A stretch of DNA of 24,422 bases from CAYQEC01 sp964569015 (lineage in GTDB: Bacteria; Actinomycetota; Acidimicrobiia; Spongiisociales; UBA5794). Numbering within the stretch: the stretch's first letter is position 1; each line of letters begins with the position of its first letter. The notes beneath the pieces were generated by a model. That model was not told the origin of the DNA and made no database searches. It saw nothing but the letters and a program-made list of their open reading frames with translations. Below, one piece after another: positions 14,682 to 22,325 of this stretch. The stretch is taken from positions 1-24,422 of the forward strand of contig CAZMSN010000031.1 in NCBI GenBank assembly GCA_964569015.1, given 5' to 3'. A program made the position numbers and the translations under genes.

Positions 14682-15248
14682 GTGAAACGACGCTCCGGGG
14701 CGATGGTGGTGTCGATCGCCGCATTGCTGCTGGCCGCCTGTAGCGGCGACGACGCCTCGACCACCTCGACGGAAGCGCCCGAAGCCGGCACGACCACCGC
14801 CGCCCCCGATGTCACTACGACCGCCCGCACCAACGGCGACGTCGCCCGGGCCGGAGACACGGTGGCGGTCCATTACATCGGCACTCTCGACAGCGGCGAG
14901 CAGTTCGATTCGTCGCGAGACCGCGAGCCGTTCGAGTTCATCCTCGGGGCCGAGCAGGTCATCGACGGGTTCGACGCCGCCGTCGACGGGATGGCGGTCG
15001 GCGAGACGGTGACGGTGCGGATCCCCGCTGAGGAGGCATACGGTCCCCACGATCCGGAGCTCGTGTTCACCATTCCCATCGAGGAGGCTCCCGAGGACGT
15101 GGCGGTCGGCGATCGCGTCCTGATCAGCGAAATCGCCGAGGCGGTGGTTACCGAGGTGACCGAAACCGAAGTGACCATCGACGCCAACCACCGCTTCGCC
15201 GGGCAGGCGCTCACCTTCGAGATCGAGCTGATCGAGATCAAGGGCTGA
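14682..15248 (+). CDS. SlyD-like FKBP-type peptidyl-prolyl isomerase, predicted lipoprotein
   Basis: The product has 188 residues. A short basic start and hydrophobic segment end in the lipobox LAAC, with C20 the lipidated cysteine. A Ser/Thr/Ala-rich linker follows to about residue 50, then an FKBP domain. The domain is of the SlyD kind. It starts AGDTVAVHYIGTLDSGEQFDSS, has AEEAYGPHDPEL, and then carries an inserted chaperone (IF) region before returning with DANHRFAGQALTFEIELIEI, as in E. coli SlyD. The metal-binding His/Cys-rich tail of E. coli SlyD is missing. The GTG at 14682 has AGAGAGG about nine bases upstream. The stop is four bases before hypF, so it is the first gene of the hydrogenase-maturation operon. 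It probably folds exported proteins; a link to hydrogenase is inferred from position only. Confidence 0.88.
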   Translation: MKRRSGAMVVSIAALLLAACSGDDASTTSTEAPEAGTTTAAPDVTTTARTNGDVARAGDTVAVHYIGTLDSGEQFDSSRDREPFEFILGAEQVIDGFDAAVDGMAVGETVTVRIPAEEAYGPHDPELVFTIPIEEAPEDVAVGDRVLISEIAEAVVTEVTETEVTIDANHRFAGQALTFEIELIEIKG

Positions 15249-15252
15249 CGCC

Positions 15253-17514
15253 GTGCCATCCGATCGGCTCCGGCGCAGACTCACGGTGGCCGGAGTCGTC
15301 CAGGGCGTCGGCTTTCGCCCCTTTGTGCACGGGCTGGCAACCGATCTCGGCCTCACCGGCATCGTCGGTAACGACAGCGGCTCGGTCTTCATCGAGGTCG
15401 AGGGCGATCCGGCCGCCGTCGAGGAGTTCCAGCTTCGCCTCCGCAATGACGCCCCGCCGCTCGCCCACATCGAGACCGTTGAGACCACCGATGTCGCGCC
15501 GGCAGGCGATGCCTCGTTCCGTATCGTGGCCAGCCGGGTGCGGGTAGGCGCCAACACGCTGATCTCGCCCGATGTCGCCACCTGCGACGCCTGCCTCGCC
15601 GAGCTGTTCGACCCGGAGAACCGGCGCTTCCGATACCCGTTCATCAACTGCACCGATTGCGGCCCCCGGTTCACCATCATCCGGGACGTACCGTACGACC
15701 GGCCTTCGACGACCATGGCGGGATTCGCCATGTGCGAGCGCTGCCTCCACGAGTATGAGGACCCTTCCGACCGCCGCTTCCACGCCCAGCCCAACGCCTG
15801 TGCCGTCTGTGGCCCGAGGCTCTGGCTCGAGCAGGCAGGATCAACCTCGCCCGCCGACCCGATCGCTGCCACCCGCCACCTCCTCGCCGGCGGCGCCATC
15901 GTCGCCGTCAAGGGCCTCGGCGGCTTCCACCTGGCGGCCTCCGCCACCGACGACCAGGTGCTACGAGAGCTGCGTGACCGCAAGGGACGGGTCGACAAGC
16001 CGCTCGCCGTCATGGTGCGCGACCTGGCGGCGGCGAACTCCGTCGCCATCGTGAGCCCCGCCGAGGCGACACTGCTACGGGGACACGAGCGGCCGATCGT
16101 GCTGCTGAGGAGACGGTCCGGTTCGCCGCTGTCGGACCTCGTGGCGCCCGGCAACGATTTTGTCGGCGTCATGCTCCCCTACACGCCAATCCACCATCTC
16201 CTCCTGGAGGACGGCGATCCGCTCGTGATGACGTCGGGGAATCTGTCGGAGGAGCCCATCGCCGCCGACAACGATGAAGCCCGCCGGCGTCTCGGTGACC
16301 TCGCTGATGCCTTCCTCCTCCACGACCGCCCCATCCACATCGCATGTGACGACTCGGTGGTGCGCCACTTCGCCGGGAGGGAGCTGCCGTTGCGCAGGTC
16401 GCGCGGCTACGCGCCGTTCCCGGTGCGGCTTCCGTTCGAGGTGCCTCCGACCCTGGCGGTCGGGGGAGAGTTGAAGGCGACGTTCTGCCTCGCCGCCGGG
16501 ACCCACGCCTTCATGAGCCAGCACATCGGGGACATGGAGAACCTGGAGACGCTCGCCGCTTTCGAACGAGCCGTCGACCATTTCCGGACCATTTTCCGCG
16601 TCGAGCCGGAATGCTTCGTCGGCGACCGGCACCCGGCCTACCTGTCCACCCGGTGGGCCGAGCAGCACCACGGCGATCACCGCTGGGCCCAGGTCCAGCA
16701 TCACCATGCCCACATCGCCTCGGTCACGGCGGAGAACGGCGTCGTCGAACCCGTGATCGGGTTCGCATTCGACGGCACCGGCTACGGCGATGACGGAGCG
16801 ATCTGGGGAGGTGAGGTCCTCGTCGGAGGCCTCGACGGCTATGAGCGGGTCGCCCACCTCGGCTACGTACCACTGCCCGGCGGCGACGCCGCCATCCGCC
16901 GTCCCTACCGCACCGCGCTGGCACACCTGTGGGCGGCGGGGCTGCCATGGAACGAAGCCCTCCCGGCGGTGGCCGCCTGCCCGGCCGACGAGCGCAGGGT
17001 GCTCCGGCGTCAGCTCGAGCGTCGCATCAACACCGTTGACACGTCCAGCATGGGGAGACTGTTCGACGCGGTGGCGTCGCTGGCGGGGGTTCGCCACACG
17101 GTGACCTACGAGGCTCAGGCGGCGATGGAACTCGAGGCTCTCGAAGACGGGGACGGCGGTTGGTATCCGCTCGACCTCTCCGACGACGGGACGATCGACC
17201 CGGCGCCTCTCATCGCCGCAGTCGTGTCCGACGTGACCGCCGGTGTCGGCAAGGCGACGATCTCGGCACGCTTCCACGAAGGCGTAGCGCGCCTACTAGT
17301 AGAGTGCAGCCGACGGATTCGGGCCCGGACCGGCCTCGACACCGTGGCTCTGAGCGGAGGAGTGTTCCAGAACGTCCGACTTCTCGGAAGGGCCGACGAG
17401 CTTCTTCGAGACTCCGATTTTCGGGTCCTCACGCATCGGTTGGTACCCCCCAACGACGGGGGCTTGGCTTTGGGCCAGGTAGCGGCAGCCGCCGGGATGG
17501 ACAGAGGAGTGTGA
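15253..17514 (+). CDS. hypF: Carbamoyltransferase HypF ([NiFe]-hydrogenase maturation)
   Basis: HypF uses carbamoyl phosphate and ATP to carbamoylate the C-terminal cysteine of HypE, the first step in making the cyanide ligands of the [NiFe] active site. The 753-residue length and all domains fit the family. The N-terminal acylphosphatase-like domain contains GVVQGVGFRPFVHG (about 14-27). Two zinc fingers carry C111/C114, C133/C136, C161/C164 and C183/C186. A YrdC-like domain spans about 200-385. A Kae1-like C-terminal domain has the metal-binding QHHHAHIAS motif and GFAFDGTGYGDDG. The GTG start has AAGGG eight bases upstream, overlapping the end of the FKBP gene. The hypC start is seven bases after the stop, which indicates one transcript. 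Confidence 0.97.
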   Translation: MPSDRLRRRLTVAGVVQGVGFRPFVHGLATDLGLTGIVGNDSGSVFIEVEGDPAAVEEFQLRLRNDAPPLAHIETVETTDVAPAGDASFRIVASRVRVGANTLISPDVATCDACLAELFDPENRRFRYPFINCTDCGPRFTIIRDVPYDRPSTTMAGFAMCERCLHEYEDPSDRRFHAQPNACAVCGPRLWLEQAGSTSPADPIAATRHLLAGGAIVAVKGLGGFHLAASATDDQVLRELRDRKGRVDKPLAVMVRDLAAANSVAIVSPAEATLLRGHERPIVLLRRRSGSPLSDLVAPGNDFVGVMLPYTPIHHLLLEDGDPLVMTSGNLSEEPIAADNDEARRRLGDLADAFLLHDRPIHIACDDSVVRHFAGRELPLRRSRGYAPFPVRLPFEVPPTLAVGGELKATFCLAAGTHAFMSQHIGDMENLETLAAFERAVDHFRTIFRVEPECFVGDRHPAYLSTRWAEQHHGDHRWAQVQHHHAHIASVTAENGVVEPVIGFAFDGTGYGDDGAIWGGEVLVGGLDGYERVAHLGYVPLPGGDAAIRRPYRTALAHLWAAGLPWNEALPAVAACPADERRVLRRQLERRINTVDTSSMGRLFDAVASLAGVRHTVTYEAQAAMELEALEDGDGGWYPLDLSDDGTIDPAPLIAAVVSDVTAGVGKATISARFHEGVARLLVECSRRIRARTGLDTVALSGGVFQNVRLLGRADELLRDSDFRVLTHRLVPPNDGGLALGQVAAAAGMDRGV

Positions 17515-17521
17515 GCGCCCG

Positions 17522-17773
17522 ATGTGTCTTGGCATACCCGGCAAGGTGATCGAGGTCTACGACCAGAGCGGGACCAAGATGGCCAAGGTCGATTTCGGCG
17601 GCATCACCAAAGAGGTCTGTGTGGCCTACGTCCCCGAGATCGAGGTCGGCGAGTACGCCATCGTCCACGTTGGCTTCGCCATCAGCAAGCTCGACGAGAA
17701 GGCCGCGCTGGAGACGCTGAGCCTCTTCGAGCAGATGGGCGTGCTCGCAGAGGAACTCGACACTGGGAGCTGA
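17522..17773 (+). CDS. hypC: Hydrogenase maturation chaperone HypC/HybG/HupF
   Basis: This 83-residue protein starts MCLGIPGKV, the signature of HypC. After removal of Met1, Cys2 coordinates the iron that HypD decorates with CO and CN ligands, and HypC then carries it to the hydrogenase large subunit. The compact beta-barrel pattern (MAKVDFGG, VCVAYVPEIEVGEYAIVHVGFAI) is intact, and a conserved histidine lies at about position 49. The C-terminal helix (LDEKAALETLSLFEQM) is typical. The gene is seven bases after hypF and five bases before hypD. Its GAGGAG ribosome-binding sequence (17504-17509) is rather far from the ATG, so coupling to hypF translation may help. Confidence 0.96.
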   Translation: MCLGIPGKVIEVYDQSGTKMAKVDFGGITKEVCVAYVPEIEVGEYAIVHVGFAISKLDEKAALETLSLFEQMGVLAEELDTGS

Positions 17774-17778
17774 CGAAG

Positions 17779-18891
17779 GTGAAGTACCTCAACGAGTTCC
17801 ACGACCCCGACCTCGCCCGCAAGCTGATCGATGATCTGCACCGGATCACCACCCGCCCATGGGCGATCATGGAGATCTGCGGCGGGCAGACCCACTCGAT
17901 CATCCGGTATGGCATCGATCAGCTCATCCCGGAGCAGATCGAGATGATCCACGGCCCGGGCTGCCCGGTGTGCGTGACCTCGCTGGAGTTGGTCGACAAG
18001 GCGCTGGCGATCGCCGCCCGCGCCGATGTGACGTTCTGCTCGTTCGGCGACATGCTGCGGGTCCCCGGCTCGGAGGCCGATCTGTTCGCTGTCAGGAGCC
18101 GCGGCGGCGACGTTCGGATCGTCTACTCGCCCCTCGACGCCGTGCGCATCGCCCAGGAGAATCCGGACCGGCAGGTGGTGTTCTTCGGCATCGGTTTCGA
18201 GACCACCGCCCCCGCCAACGCCATGGCGGTGCACCAGGCCAAGCGGCTCGGGCTGTCGAACTTCTCGATGCTGGTGTCGCACGTCCTGGTGCCGCCGGCG
18301 ATCTCAGCGATCATGGACTCGCCGGCCGCCCGGGTGCAGGGCTTCCTGGCGGCGGGCCACGTCTGCAGCGTGATGGGCTACTGGGAGTACGAGCCGCTCG
18401 TCGACAAGTACCGGGTGCCGATCGTGGTCACCGGGTTCGAGCCGCTCGACGTGCTCGACGGCATCCGCCGCGCCATTGTGCAACTCGAAGCCGGACGTGC
18501 CGATCTCGAGAACGCCTATCCGCGGGCGGTGCGATACGAGGGCAACAAGCCGGCGCAGGAGATGCTGGCGGACGTGTTCGAGGTGACGGACAGGGCATGG
18601 CGCGGCATCGGCGTGATACCCCGCAGCGGATGGAAGCTCAGTGAGAGCTACCGCGACTTCGACGCCGAGATTCGCTTCCCGGTCGGCGACATCGAGACGC
18701 AGGAGTCGCCGCTGTGTCGCAGTGGTGAAGTGCTCCAAGGCCTCATCAAACCCAACGAGTGTGAGGCCTTCGGCACGCAATGCACCCCGCGCACGCCGCT
18801 CGGCGCCACCATGGTGTCGAGCGAGGGTGCCTGCGCCGCCTACTACCAGTACCGTCGCCTCGACGACTCGAAGGCCCCCGCCGATGAGTGA
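17779..18891 (+). CDS. hypD: Hydrogenase maturation protein HypD
   Basis: HypD is the [4Fe-4S] scaffold on which, with HypC, the Fe(CN)2CO unit is assembled. The 370-residue length fits. Conserved features are EICGGQTHS with C34, HGPGCPVC with C62 and C65, the central VSHVLVPPAI and AAGHVCSVMG segments, and the C-terminal cluster ligands C313, C328, C335 and C352 (SPLCRSGEVL, KPNECEAFG, TQCTPRTPLG, SEGACAAYY). I chose the GTG at 17779. It is preceded by GGGAG with nine-base spacing, and the product then begins KYLNEFHD as in homologues. It overlaps the start of hypE by eight bases (ATGAGTGA), consistent with translational coupling. Confidence 0.97.
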   Translation: MKYLNEFHDPDLARKLIDDLHRITTRPWAIMEICGGQTHSIIRYGIDQLIPEQIEMIHGPGCPVCVTSLELVDKALAIAARADVTFCSFGDMLRVPGSEADLFAVRSRGGDVRIVYSPLDAVRIAQENPDRQVVFFGIGFETTAPANAMAVHQAKRLGLSNFSMLVSHVLVPPAISAIMDSPAARVQGFLAAGHVCSVMGYWEYEPLVDKYRVPIVVTGFEPLDVLDGIRRAIVQLEAGRADLENAYPRAVRYEGNKPAQEMLADVFEVTDRAWRGIGVIPRSGWKLSESYRDFDAEIRFPVGDIETQESPLCRSGEVLQGLIKPNECEAFGTQCTPRTPLGATMVSSEGACAAYYQYRRLDDSKAPADE

Positions 18892-19945
18892 CCCTTCACC
18901 GAATGTCGAGGGATGGACGTGCCCCCTGCCGCTGCGCGACTACCCCACCGTGGTACTGGGCCACGGCGGCGGCGGGAAGCTCTCGGCCGAGCTGATCAGG
19001 CACCTCTTCCTCCCGGCGTTCGCCAACGCCACGTTGGAGTGCCTCGGCGACTCGGCGGTGATCGACGTCGCCGGGAGCCGAGTGGCGTTCTCCACGGACA
19101 GCTTCGTCGTGCAACCACTGTTCTTCCCCGGCGGCAACATCGGTGAGCTCGCCGTCAACGGCACCGTCAACGACATCGCCATGAGCGGTGCCCAGCCGAT
19201 GGTCATGTCGGCGGGCTTCATCCTCGAAGAGGGGATGCCGCTCGACCGGCTCGGCGTCATCGTCGAGTCGGCCGCGGCAGCCGCCCGTGCGGCCGGCGTC
19301 GAGCTGGTGACCGGCGACACGAAGGTCGTCGATCAGGGCCATGGTGATGGCGTCTACATCAACACCTCTGGTTTCGGCATCGTGCCCGACGGAGTCATGA
19401 TCGGCCCCGATCGCGCCCGCCCCGGCGACGCGGTAATCGTCAGCGGCGACATCGGCGTGCACGGCATCGCCATCATGAGCGTGCGGGAAGGGATCGAGTT
19501 CGGCACCGTGGTCGAGAGCGACACCATGCCTCTCAACGGCCTGGTGGCGGCCATGTTGGAGGCATCTCACGATCTCCATGCGCTGCGGGATCCGACCCGA
19601 GGCGGCGTAGCCGCCACGCTCAACGAGATCGCCGAGGCATCGGGAGTCGGCATCGAGTACGAGGAGCGGCTCCTTCCCGTACCAGAAGCGGTGTCCTCCG
19701 CCTGCAGCCTCCTCGGCCTCGATCCGATTCACGCCGCCAACGAGGGCAAGCTCATCGCCATGATCCCCAGTGCTGCCACCGACGATGTGGTGTCGGCGAT
19801 GCGTTCCCATCCCGCTGGCGCCGGAGCCACGGTGATCGGCCGTGTGGTCGAAGCCCACCCGGGTGTCGTTGTCGCCCGCACCGCCATCGGAGGAAGCCGC
19901 ATCGTCGACACCCAAATGGCTCAGCAGCTCCCAAGGATCTGCTGA
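18884..19945 (+). CDS. hypE: Hydrogenase maturation protein HypE
   Basis: HypE dehydrates the thiocarbamate on its own C-terminal cysteine to thiocyanate with ATP and donates the cyanide to the HypC-HypD complex. The 353-residue protein belongs to the PurM/SelD-like ATPase family. It has the glycine-rich LGHGGGGKLSAELI near residues 25-38, FSTDSFVVQPLFFPGGNIG, and NGTVNDIAMSGA. RDPTRGGVAATLNEIA lies in the second half. The last residues are PRIC, placing the acceptor cysteine exactly at the C-terminus (C353) as required. The ATG at 18884 overlaps the end of hypD. It is the last maturation gene here; the following 70 bases contain a separate promoter for an HTH gene. Confidence 0.97.
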   Translation: MSDPSPNVEGWTCPLPLRDYPTVVLGHGGGGKLSAELIRHLFLPAFANATLECLGDSAVIDVAGSRVAFSTDSFVVQPLFFPGGNIGELAVNGTVNDIAMSGAQPMVMSAGFILEEGMPLDRLGVIVESAAAAARAAGVELVTGDTKVVDQGHGDGVYINTSGFGIVPDGVMIGPDRARPGDAVIVSGDIGVHGIAIMSVREGIEFGTVVESDTMPLNGLVAAMLEASHDLHALRDPTRGGVAATLNEIAEASGVGIEYEERLLPVPEAVSSACSLLGLDPIHAANEGKLIAMIPSAATDDVVSAMRSHPAGAGATVIGRVVEAHPGVVVARTAIGGSRIVDTQMAQQLPRIC

Positions 19946-19952
19946 TCCGATA

Positions 19953-19988
19953 TCATGTCGTTTACATGACCGCCAGATCACCTAGAGT
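19953..19988 (+). promoter_or_regulatory. Promoter of the HTH gene with palindrome over the -35
   Basis: TTTACA (19961-19966, five of six consensus bases) and TAGAGT (19983-19988) are separated by 16 bases and form the best-looking promoter in the window. A perfect inverted repeat, TCATGT (19953-19958) and ACATGA (19964-19969) with a CGTTT spacer, overlaps the -35. That arrangement suggests a repressor operator, although an RNA hairpin after hypE is also possible. Confidence 0.55.
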
Positions 19989-20015
19989 ATCTCTTGGGAA
20001 TGGGGAGGAGCAACT

Positions 20016-20255
20016 GTGACACAAGCTGAGGATTATCCGCCGGTTCTGGACACGACGTTGGTGGCCGAGCTGCTCGGCATGAACGTCCAGGTCGTGCGGC
20101 GCATGGCACGCGAGGGGACGATCCCGTCGTACCGCATCCCCGGTGGCCGGGCGTTCCGCTTCTTCCGCGACGAGGTTCTCGAGTGGCTGCACGGCTTCCC
20201 CGTCCACGAGACAGCCGAGGAGACCGCCGAAGAGACCGCGCCCAGCGACATCTGA
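20016..20255 (+). CDS. Small helix-turn-helix DNA-binding protein (BldC/excisionase type)
   Basis: This 79-residue protein is one MerR-like/excisionase-type winged HTH. LDTTLVAELLGMNVQVVRRMAREGTIPSYRIPGGRAFRFFRDEVLEWL follows the standard HTH_17 pattern (read in pieces: selection of helix 2 by VAELLGM, recognition helix QVVRRMARE, wing IPGGRAFRF). An acidic repeat tail follows, built from AEET units. Proteins like BldC bind direct repeats cooperatively and control development in Streptomyces; others in this fold are phage excisionases, but no phage genes are nearby. The GTG start has GGGGAGGAG five bases upstream, an excellent ribosome-binding site. The strong promoter with a palindrome upstream suggests autoregulation or control by another factor. 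The next gene starts nine bases after the stop, so the two are probably co-expressed. Confidence 0.85.
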   Translation: MTQAEDYPPVLDTTLVAELLGMNVQVVRRMAREGTIPSYRIPGGRAFRFFRDEVLEWLHGFPVHETAEETAEETAPSDI

Positions 20256-20264
20256 GAAGACCGC

Positions 20265-20807
20265 ATGACCTCCTGGTGGAGCGATCATCCCGATCTCGAG
20301 GGAGTTGCCCGCCGTGGCCGTGGCGAGATCCGGCACGAGGCCGAGGAGGTCGAGCACGACGCCGAGCACCTGCGGCGCCGGCAGCGATCGGTGATCGACG
20401 TGTGCTTCGAGTGGATGAGCCGCGGCGATCTGGTGACCATCGGAGTCGGAGATGCCGAATACCAGGGAAGGCTCGAAGTGGCGATCAACGATCTGGTGGT
20501 CCTGGCGACGTCCACATTGCGCGTTGCGATCGACACCGCCGCCATCCGTTTCGCCCGCAGTGATCGACCTAATGCCTTCGAGGGCACCAGCGGCGATCGG
20601 TCTGTGGCCTCGTTCCAGGCGTTCCTGGGGTCGTACGAGGTGGATCGGCAGCCGGTGCGGTTGCGTGATGCCGCCGGCTCTTTCGACGTCACCGGGATCA
20701 TCCAAGCGACGACGCAGGATCACGTGAACCTGCAGGGTCCCGAAGCCAAGGAGTGGATCCTCACCCGCCGGTCCATCGCCTGCGCCCTGACCCAGATGGA
20801 TGCGTAG
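20265..20807 (+). CDS. Unrecognised protein, probably two SH3/LSm-like barrels
   Basis: I do not recognise this 180-residue protein by family. After a charged helical N-terminus (about 10-45, RRGRGEIRHEAEEVEHDAEHLRRRQ read in part) there are two segments with the same beta-strand rhythm. The first, at about 53-97, reads RGDLVTIGV, YQGRLEVAINDLVVLA, then LRVAIDTAAIRF. The second, at about 129-175, reads QPVRLRDA, FDVTGIIQATTQDHVNLQ, then EWILTRRSIACAL. This short-strand pattern, with a glycine after the second strand and a V-x-L turn, resembles small SH3-like or LSm-type barrels. That is an inference from pattern, not a recognised match. There is no signal peptide or membrane segment. It sits nine bases after the HTH gene and is likely in the same operon. 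Confidence 0.7.
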   Translation: MTSWWSDHPDLEGVARRGRGEIRHEAEEVEHDAEHLRRRQRSVIDVCFEWMSRGDLVTIGVGDAEYQGRLEVAINDLVVLATSTLRVAIDTAAIRFARSDRPNAFEGTSGDRSVASFQAFLGSYEVDRQPVRLRDAAGSFDVTGIIQATTQDHVNLQGPEAKEWILTRRSIACALTQMDA

Positions 20808-20857
20808 GCCCGCATGTGTGTCCTCAATCGTCCGGTCCCCTGAGCCGATACCCTTCT

Positions 20858-22234
20858 ATGCGCCGACTCGTGATCCTGCTGATCCTCCTGGCCATGCTCG
20901 CCGCCCCCGCCGCCGCCACCGCGCCCGATAGCGCCATCCTCGACGAGGATTTCGAGGACGGGGTCGATGTCTTCAACTCGAGTGCCTGGGGCATGCTCGA
21001 GCTGGAAACCGGGCATGAAGGCGCCGGCCTCCGTACGGTCATCCCCGCCGGCGAGCACTGGGGCGGAAGCGGCCACTGGTACTTCGAGGACCACGACCTT
21101 GCCGAGCCCGAGGAGCTCTACTTCCGCTACTACGTGCGCTTCCCGGAGGGCTTCTACATCGAACCGTTCAACCGGGGGAAGCTCCCGGGATTCGGCGGGC
21201 TCTACACGTACAACTGCCTCGGCAACCGGCCCTCCACCCCCGAAGAGCCGTGCTTCTCGGCGAGGATGCTGTTCTCCCGTACCTATCCGTCGTGCGGGCA
21301 ACCGGGATACCCGGAAGGTCCCGACGACAAGACACTGATCGGGTACTACGTCTACCACCTCGACAGCCCGGAGACCCGAGGTGACATCTGGACCTGGGAT
21401 CCCGACGTGGCGACACTCGATCACGGGCCGTGGTACTGCGTCGAGGGACACATCGACCTGAACACCCCGGGCGTGCACGACGGGGTGCTCGAGGGCTGGG
21501 TCGACGGAGTCCCGGCGTTCGATCGTTCTGACATCGCCTTCCGCCGCGCCGACGAGGGCTGGATCAAGATCAAGAGCTTCTGGTTCGACGTCTACTACGG
21601 GGGCGATCCGTCGTTGGTGACGAACGAGATCCAGTTCGATTCTCTCGCCTTCGGGCCTGAACGCATCGGCTGCGACGACGCGGCGGTATACAACCCGCCA
21701 TTCCGAGACGACGACGACTCGGTGTTCGAGGAGGACATCATCTGGCTGTCCGACACCGGCATCACCCGCGGCTGCAACCCGCCCGTCAACGACGAGTACT
21801 GCCCCGATCAGCCGGTGACGAGGGGCCAGATGGCCGCCTTCCTGGCCCGGGCGCTCGACCTGAGCACACCGGCGGACTCCGACCGATTCGTCGACGACGA
21901 CGACTCCGAGTTCGAAGCCGACATCGAAGCCCTCGCCGACGCCGACATCACCCGCGGCTGCAACCCGCCCGTCAATGACCGCTACTGCCCCGACCGGCCC
22001 GTCACCCGCGGCCAGATGGCGGCGTTCCTCACCAGGGCCCTCAACCTGAATCCTCCGCCTGACTCCGATCGCTTCAGCGACGACGACGAGTCCGAGTTCG
22101 AGGCCGACATCGAAGCCCTCTCCAAAGCCGAGATCACCCTCGGCTGCAACCCACCCGTCAACGACCAGTACTGTCCCGGCGAGGCGGTGACACGCGGCCA
22201 AATGGCCGCCTTCCTCCACCGAGCCCTCGGCTGA
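20858..22234 (+). CDS. Secreted PL14-like polysaccharide lyase domain with three C-terminal SLH-type repeats
   Basis: This exported protein has 458 residues. A signal peptide spans about 1-21 (MRRLVILLILLAMLAAPAAA). Residues 25-270 look like a jelly-roll related to polysaccharide lyase family 14 and similar fungal or bacterial lyases: LYFRYYVRFPEGFYIEPFNRG then KLPGFGG at 108-114, and a later WYCVEGHIDLNTPG with a GVLEGWVDG segment. Four or five cysteines suggest disulfides. Three SLH-type repeats at about 282-333, 344-395 and 406-458 end the protein, each with the CNPP and YCP cysteines. The likely role is binding or cleaving an acidic polysaccharide at the cell surface; the substrate is unknown and the PL14 assignment is moderate. 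The ATG at 20858 was chosen because the signal peptide begins there. No Shine-Dalgarno is visible. Confidence 0.82.
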   Translation: MRRLVILLILLAMLAAPAAATAPDSAILDEDFEDGVDVFNSSAWGMLELETGHEGAGLRTVIPAGEHWGGSGHWYFEDHDLAEPEELYFRYYVRFPEGFYIEPFNRGKLPGFGGLYTYNCLGNRPSTPEEPCFSARMLFSRTYPSCGQPGYPEGPDDKTLIGYYVYHLDSPETRGDIWTWDPDVATLDHGPWYCVEGHIDLNTPGVHDGVLEGWVDGVPAFDRSDIAFRRADEGWIKIKSFWFDVYYGGDPSLVTNEIQFDSLAFGPERIGCDDAAVYNPPFRDDDDSVFEEDIIWLSDTGITRGCNPPVNDEYCPDQPVTRGQMAAFLARALDLSTPADSDRFVDDDDSEFEADIEALADADITRGCNPPVNDRYCPDRPVTRGQMAAFLTRALNLNPPPDSDRFSDDDESEFEADIEALSKAEITLGCNPPVNDQYCPGEAVTRGQMAAFLHRALG

Positions 22235-22311
22235 GCAAGCCCGGCCTCCTACGCTCCGATTCCACTGATCGATGGTGGGTCGTGTGGCGTGCTGCCCCTC
22301 AGCCTCCGGTC

Positions 22312-22325
22312 TATCGTCTGGCCCC
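22312..22325 (+). promoter_or_regulatory. Leaderless promoter of the GH13 gene
   Basis: TATCGT at 22312-22317 is followed by eight bases and the ATG at 22326. No ribosome-binding site fits between them, so transcription probably begins at the start codon. Confidence 0.5.

Noticed and set aside
14523..16172. Very long open frame on the minus strand continuous with the tail-anchored gene (776 codons in total)
   Set aside because: The part upstream of 14522 lies exactly opposite the FKBP and hypF genes, has Arg/Ser/Pro-rich shadow composition and no family features. Only the last 226 codons look like a protein, with their own ribosome-binding site.
16075..17277. 400-codon open frame on the minus strand
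   Set aside because: It is antisense to hypF, which has intact domains throughout.
20016..20255. Phage excisionase as sign of an integrated element
   Set aside because: No integrase, attachment-site repeats, tRNA or phage genes are present. The HTH protein fits a BldC-type regulator equally well.
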